Source: Cristatella mucedo
Taxonomy: Eukaryota; Bryozoa; Phylactolaemata; Cristatellidae
Length of the DNA: 64,000 bases
Assembly (NCBI GenBank): GCA_009760855.2
Contig: WPIO01000004.1
Location: 3,602,501-3,666,500, forward strand
Direction: 5' to 3'
Part shown: piece after piece, positions 35,283-64,000 of the stretch
Numbering within the stretch: the first letter of the stretch is position 1
Layout: the number at the start of each line of letters is the position of its first letter
Program-made: the position numbers and the translations under genes
The notes under the pieces: generated by a model
Told to the model about the DNA's origin: nothing
What the model saw: the letters and a program-made list of their open reading frames with translations, nothing else
Databases searched by the model: none

Positions 35283-35366
35283 CCTTCCCCTTGCCCCTCT
35301 GCTACCTACCCCTCGCCCCCTCTGCTGCCTACCCCTCGCCCCTCTGCTGCCTACCCCTCGCCCCCT
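35283..35366. repeat. minisatellite, about 24-base unit, three copies
   Basis: Units of CTGCTGCCTACCCCTCGCCC type repeated three times with single-base variants. Confidence 0.8.
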
Positions 35367-35750
35367 CGTTCCCTCACTCGATTCTTTCGTCGCTCCCATC
35401 GACCTGCAAGCTGCACACCTGTCTTTCCCATCTACCTGATTTCCGCCCTTACAACGTCTGTCACTTTCTCCTATCTTATCCAAACCCTGCTTGAATGTCC
35501 GGCCCGTTCGCTCGACTCTCACCTCTCAGCATCCTCCGATGCTCTGCACTCCGTTCCGCAGACACACACAACATACGTTCGAGCACACATGAACCCACAC
35601 GCACATACCTACGCACACCATGCACGCGAGCGAACACACACAAAGACACGTGCCCGTATGCAATTGCTCATTCTGCCACTCCTGCCTTAACTCCCTCCCT
35701 CTCTTCTCTCCACAGCATGTCCTCCTCTCTTGTTCTTACTCTGTCATTCG

Positions 35751-35752
<2 letters not shown>

Positions 35753-35839
<87 letters not shown>
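35753..35839. repeat. (CT)n microsatellite
   Basis: About 87 bases of CT; flanking sequence is also pyrimidine-rich. Confidence 0.95.
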
Positions 35840-35842
<3 letters not shown>

Positions 35843-35939
35843 CTGTCTCTTATATGATCGCTCTCCCTTCCTCACTTATTCTCTTCCTACTGCTCTACCT
35901 GTTCACTCTCCTTTCCTCCTCCCTTTCCGTCCTCTTGAT

Positions 35940-36370
35940 GCCATAATCAATTCATTCAAAGCATTCCGTGCTCACCAGCAGGCAGTCGCTCACCAGCAGG
36001 CAGTTGAACCTAATATTCAAGACTCATTAATCAAGGCTCAGCTCCCGGCGATGCTTGATGGGGTCACCTTTAAGCTGGTCTGGGCCTTCGTTTTCGCCCA
36101 CGAAACCGCACCTTCATTCAAGAGGTGCTGTCAGATAAACTGCCGTACATTTCATCATGGGTCATTGGTTGGCTGACCTCAGCCATCCTGTCCGAATCTG
36201 CTTCAGAGGATCTTAATAAGTTAGTGCACTCCATATCTAACAGCTACAAATGTGCAGTACGTTGCAAAAATGATGTCGACGATCAGCGATCTCCTTTGTC
36301 GCTACCAGGTTAGCTCCTTACCTATTAATCTCTGATGATCTAGCAGATCGCTTCTCCAGCTACTTTGTAA
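35940..36370. other. unidentified open sequence next to LINE
   Basis: The plus strand reads an open but unrecognised stretch (for example AHQQAVEPNIQDSLI and YISSWVIGWLTSAIL) and then runs into LINE linker sequence at about 36310. It may be part of an unknown repeat. Confidence 0.3.
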
Positions 36371-38110
36371 ACAAGATGATTGCTGGCCTACCGGCATGTG
36401 CAATCAGGCGATTACAGCTGGTGCAAAACTCCGCAGCTAGGCTTGCCTGTCGTGGGCATAGCAGTTGCCACATCTCACCATTTCTAGCCGACCTGCACTG
36501 GCTACCAGTCAAGCAACGGATCGACTTCAAGGTTTTGTTGCTCACTTTTAGGTCCCTTCATTCTATGGCTCCAGCCTATCTCTCAGATCTACTCCCCCAC
36601 CAGGCCAAGCATCGTACCACCCGCTTTTCAGAATCTAACAGTTTACCAATACCTCGTACAAACCTCAAATCCTTTGGAGACCGTGCATGTGGTTCGTATG
36701 CTCCCAAAGCCTGGAACTCCCTCCCGACTTGCCTCACAACATCCCCTGACTTGACCACATTTAAAATAGCTCAAAAACACACCTATTTAGGACAGCATTT
36801 AGTGGGCTTGTTTTGCTCAATCTTTTGGCAGCTTTTCTCTTATAGATCACCAAGTCGTTCTTGAGCACCTCTCATCTCGCCTGGGTATTACTGGAAATGT
36901 ATTGCAATGGTTCAGGTCATATCTCAGTGAAAGACTAAAGATTAATGATGTGAATGGGTAAAGATCATCCGATGAACCTCTGAAATATGGGGTACCTCAG
37001 GGCTCTTGCTCGGTCCCGCTCTTTTCACGGTCTATACTCTCCCTCTTGCCGATGCGATTGCCAGGCACAGTCTAGGCTTTCCCTTCTATGCAGACGACAC
37101 TCCGTTGTACCTTTGCTTTGATCCCTCACAGCCATCCAGCTCGTCGAATTCTCTCAAGTGCCTTGCTGCATGTGTCGATAGCTTCTGCAAATGGAAGGCA
37201 TCAAACGTTCTTAAATTGAAAGACAACAAAACCAATCTACTATTTATGGGCAAACCCAGTGTTGTAGAAATTCAGTGACCTAATGCTCAAAATCGGAGTC
37301 GCCACAGTCTTCTGTTCAATCTGCACTAAATCTAGGTGTCATTTTCTACAGTGACCTTTAGTTAGACGACCAAATCAGCTCCACAGTCAAGTCTGCCTAC
37401 TTTCAGCTTCATTACATTGCTACAATTCGGGCTTGTTTACACAGGGATACCACATCAAAATTGGTCCATGGATTTGTCAAATCCCGCCTTGACTTCCGTA
37501 ACTCACTGCTGGCTAGTCTACATTCCTGAGCAATCAGGAGCTTACAATTGATGCAAAACTGCACCTAGGCTTGCCTGTCGTGTGCGGCGCAGTTGCTACA
37601 TCACACTGCTTCTTGCCGACGTGCGCTGGCTCCCAGTCAAGCAACGCATCGAATTCAAGGTTATGTCACTCACGTTTAGGTCCCTTCATTCTTTGGCTCC
37701 AGCCTATCTGTTTATCAGAGCTAGTCCCCCACCAGGCTAAACATCGTACCGCAAGCTTTCGGAATCTAACTGTTTACCTATACCTCGTACAAACCTCAAA
37801 TCCTTTGGACACAGTGCCTTTAGGTCGTATGCTCCCATAACCTGGAACTCACTCTCGACTTACATCACGACATCTCCTGACTTGACCAATTTAAAAAGAA
37901 ACTAAAAACGCATCTATTTATGACAGCATTTAGTAGGTCCCTGTGATTCGTCTTTTATGTGCTTATGCATGCTGACACGGTGCATGCTGCCACTAACCAT
38001 ACTTGCATGCTGACAGTGTGCATGTCATCCTTAACCATGTTATTCTTCTTGTTTATTGAGCATGCTACCATTAACCATTTGAGTTCTCCGACGGCGTTAG
38101 ATCAAATGTA
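36370..38110 (+). mobile_element. LINE family 1, rearranged (C-terminal part before RT core)
   Basis: 36376-36800 carries the C-terminal region (LPACAIRRLQLVQNSAARLA, DLHWLPVKQRIDFKVL, YAPKAWNSLPTCL). At about 36805 the sequence goes back to the RT core (LNLLAA-like, GVPQGS-like, FYADDTPLYLCFDPSQ at 37085), then a second C-terminal region and 3' UTR to about 38.1 kb. Two copies are joined, or one has a duplication. Confidence 0.75.
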
Positions 38111-38119
38111 CTCTTATTC

Positions 38120-38826
38120 TTATATAATATGCGATACTACAAGCATACACAACTGTTTCTTACTGAATGCTTTGCAGAATTGTGCTCACTGAGTCCACAC
38201 GACATCTACCCGATTCAACCAGCATAATACCAAATGTGCAACAGGTATCTTAATGGGCGATAGATTGCTCATAATTGCAAAAAATTAAATGCATAGCTTT
38301 TGGAGGTATGCTGAAAAGCCAATCATAAACCGCATGGGAGAAGGTGCAGCTCGTGTGCTGTATGCACATTCGAATGCTGATAGATGGTTAAAGCTAAAGT
38401 CACCGGTTGTTTGATTTCTCTCATTCTAAGCAAACGTGCACTATAACAGCCGTCAGCTCCCCCCTTCGGGAGCATCAACGCTATAGAAGTCCTGTCTCAT
38501 TACATATTTGCAGTGGCTGGGAGCAAGTATGCCGGCACCAATGTGGCTCCTTATTTCAAATGTTTCAATCGGAAAGCAATCAATCGCAGCATCTCGGCTA
38601 CTGAAAACTGACTGATTAAAAACCAACATGTGGCAGGGAAGGAAAATCCCTCTGTCGCCTCTGTCGTCTGGTGTGCATCAGCTATCAGCTGCCCGATATG
38701 TACAACCTCTTCTGTCATACCACATTTGGTCAAAGTAGCCACGATGATATCCAAGAGGCGGCGTGACTGTTGACATGTCGATCTCAGCAAGGCCTATCAG
38801 CAAGCACGCCGATTATATCAATGTCG
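38120..38826 (-). other. region downstream of NIT2 stop, probable 3' UTR
   Basis: No recognised repeat. A 79-codon minus frame (38551-38790) lies just after the stop and has no supported splice sites. I see no clear AATAAA on the minus strand. Confidence 0.35.
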
Positions 38827-61952
<23,126 letters not shown>

Positions 61953-62105
61953 GACCGCTCAAGGACACTTGGCTACGTCCTTGACCGCCCTCTCGAGTCG
62001 CCGCCGCCCCCCCCCCCCCGCGCATCTTAGGCTTTGCTGCCTGGATGCACGTCGTTTCCGGTCTGAGCCTCCGGTGGCGCTGTAGGTTCGTGGGGGTCTC
62101 TCTTT

Positions 62106-62235
62106 ATGATAATAATAATAATAATAATGCACTTGATAAAGCTCCCTCGGAGAACTCAATCTCTTTCTAGGCGCTTTGCATTTGCTGCAAAGGGAAACGC
62201 GATTGAATGGTGAGTAATATCATGCTTGATAAACA
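62106..62235 (-). mobile_element. LINE family 1 terminal scrap
   Basis: (TAA)n, GCACTTGATAAAGCTCCCTC, then 3' UTR to ATGCTTGATAAACATTTGG, upstream of the NIT2 promoter. Confidence 0.75.
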
Positions 62236-62544
62236 TTTGGTGGCGGCGCTCACCGGGCTGTTGACGCTGCTACCTTCTGTCAGCGTCAAGCCAAGGGGGT
62301 GGGGGGCTGCCTCGCCCTTCATTTCCGCGCCGCCACCCGCTTCCGCTGGCAGCCGGCAACCGTCAGCCCACGGCCATGTAGGTCATGTGACTGCCGGCCG
62401 CATTTTCTGCTCCTCGGTAGACCGTCGCGCACGCAATTACATTCAGACTGCATGCAGATGCAGCAGGATGTATTCTGGCCGAGACCATTTAGCGTGTTAT
62501 GTTTCCCATTTCTGAGTGGCACTATTGTTCCCATGACTAGCTGC

Positions 62545-62645
62545 TTTTATAGTCATTCAATTTGAGAAAGTTTTCCGCCATCCAAGTACGGATATCAGCG
62601 ATACATGGAGTGAGGGAATTGAGAGGGTTTGACGTGCTGGAAGAC
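62545..62645 (-). mobile_element. LINE family 1 RT scrap
   Basis: Minus strand reads DIRTWMAENFLKLND, a family 1 RT motif, preceded by SSSTSNPLNSLTP. Confidence 0.65.
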
Positions 62646-62854
62646 AGTGGCTTATAAAGTAAGCTACAAATGCATCTGTTCCTCACAGTATTTGCTCCAT
62701 TCGTGTGCACTGTTTTATGTAAAAATAAAAGTAATTTGAATAGCGTGTTCAGCGAATTGATCTCAGCACTTTTCAGATGCTGTAAAGGAAACGTGAACAA
62801 ATTTTGAACTAATTGGTGATACAACTGTGCACGCTATTTTTAATCATCAGTGGA

Positions 62855-63311
<457 letters not shown>

Positions 63312-63390
63312 TCCAGCATCTGCAAAGATCCTAGACCCAGATTTAGTTCTCGTAAGGCGCTAAGAATACGCATGGCTATTATTATCAGTG
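63312..63390 (+). mobile_element. L2/CR1-type LINE tail
   Basis: TTTAGTTCTCGTAAGGCGCT then a short TATTATTATC tail, directly after the CTTG array. Confidence 0.5.
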
Positions 63391-63655
63391 ACCTTGCTGA
63401 TAATCCCAGTGTGCCTGCTTGCCTCCCTGGCACAGAGCAACAGGAACGTGTGTTCTCTGTTTAGAACCGCCCGAAAATCAACCAAGACCAGGGCGCCGAG
63501 CAGCTTCACCGGCTGTGGCGATGCAACCGTTCATTTTGTACAAAGGTATATTTTAGATAGAGCTAAAAATGGTCCGGATACTGCTTTTTCAAAATCAACT
63601 TTTGTAGGCCTTCCTTAAGATCATCGAAACTCTGCCGGTTCATCCACTTCATGTA
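63391..63655. other. no recognised feature
   Basis: Short unsupported frames only. Confidence 0.4.
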
Positions 63656-63656
63656 C

Positions 63657-63658
<2 letters not shown>

Positions 63659-63718
<60 letters not shown>

Positions 63719-63853
63719 CTTCTCTCTCTCTCTCTCTCTCTTTCTCTTTCTCTATCTGTCTCTCTCTCCCTTGCTTTCTCTGTCTCTCTCTTTCTCTCTC
63801 CGTCTGTCTCTCTTTCTCTATCTGTCTCTGTCTCTCTCTCTCTCCCTCTCTCT
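63659..63853. repeat. CT-rich tract
   Basis: Perfect CT for about 58 bases, then imperfect CT with TTTC and GTCT units. Confidence 0.93.
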
Positions 63854-64000
63854 GAAAAACAAGTAATCCTGTGTATTCTCTTTGCCGGATTTTTAGGTGA
63901 AAATATTGTATTCAGAATACCGCACCACCCTAATGCCACAGTTAGCATTTATATTCAATCCCTTTACAGTATTCAGGAAGATTTGCCACAAGAGGCCTGC

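Noticed and set aside
34594-35522. Several long Arg/Ser/Pro-rich open frames on both strands at 34.6-35.5 kb
   Set aside because: Overlapping frames on both strands in CpG-rich DNA, with no domain and no supported start or splice sites.
38551-38790. Minus frame with VVATL-like, GMTEEVVHIG and LIADAHQTT, resembling the NIT2 C-terminus
   Set aside because: It lies after the true stop at 38827. The real exons 7 and 8 were found at 41062-41117 and 38827-38933 with matching phases, so this is coincidence in the 3' UTR.

Overview
The window is nuclear DNA from an animal, almost certainly an invertebrate. Genes are split by GT-AG introns, CpG-rich promoter-like stretches sit at about 32-35 kb and 61.2-62.1 kb, and most of the rest is transposon debris: non-LTR retrotransposons of L2/CR1 type, tRNA-headed SINEs, Tc1-type DNA transposons, one SPIN-like hAT element and many microsatellites. 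I cannot name the species. No bacterial, organellar or viral gene is visible.

Two host genes can be followed, both on the minus strand. (1) 61,952 down to 38,827: a complete omega-amidase gene (NIT2, nitrilase superfamily). Its coding exons join with matching phases at every junction into 292 codons plus stop. The Glu-Lys-Cys triad is present and the sequence ends in the family's C-terminal RQKR-type motif. Its introns hold most of the transposons between 39 and 61 kb. The first coding exon contains a 102-base, frame-preserving, stop-free candidate intron whose retention would insert an Arg/Ala-rich stretch near the N-terminus. (2) About 32.2 kb down to the left edge: parts of an unrecognised, probably secreted or extracellular gene. 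Three diverged copies of one symmetrical phase 0-0 exon (called A here) lie at 28.9, 19.7 and 0.4 kb. Two further exons (B at 28.4 kb, C at 27.8 kb) join A in phase, and there are weaker candidates at 27.6, 29.7, 30.3 and 32.1 kb (the last a possible signal-peptide exon). Two of the three A copies carry an in-frame stop, so this may be a decaying gene, or some copies may be skipped.

Layout. 0-0.5 kb: exon A copy 3. 1.5-4.8 kb: LINE 3' ends and a GA repeat. 4.8-7.5 kb: nothing recognised. 7.5-8.7 kb: C-rich and G-rich blocks flanking a SINE and about 290 bp of degenerate plant-type telomere repeat. 8.7-18 kb: a pile of L2/CR1-type LINEs, including a 3.1 kb element of a second family. 19.6 kb: exon A copy 2. 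20.85-27.2 kb: a long inverted repeat (arms about 1.37 kb, near identical) around a 3.6 kb spacer with a broken Tc1, SINEs and a head-to-head LINE. 27.5-32.2 kb: exon cluster of gene 2. 32-35.9 kb: GC-rich, promoter-like DNA with long CTG, CT, TA/TG repeats. 36-38.1 kb: scrambled LINE. 38.8-62 kb: NIT2 with its repeat-filled introns. 62.1-64 kb: LINE scraps, a 457 bp CTTG array and a CT-rich tract.

The points most worth a second look are the SPIN-like insertion with a perfect 8-bp target duplication inside a Tc1 transposase, the unrecognised A-exon family, the candidate retained intron in NIT2, the long inverted repeat with duplicated promoter-like motifs, and the interstitial telomere-like array.
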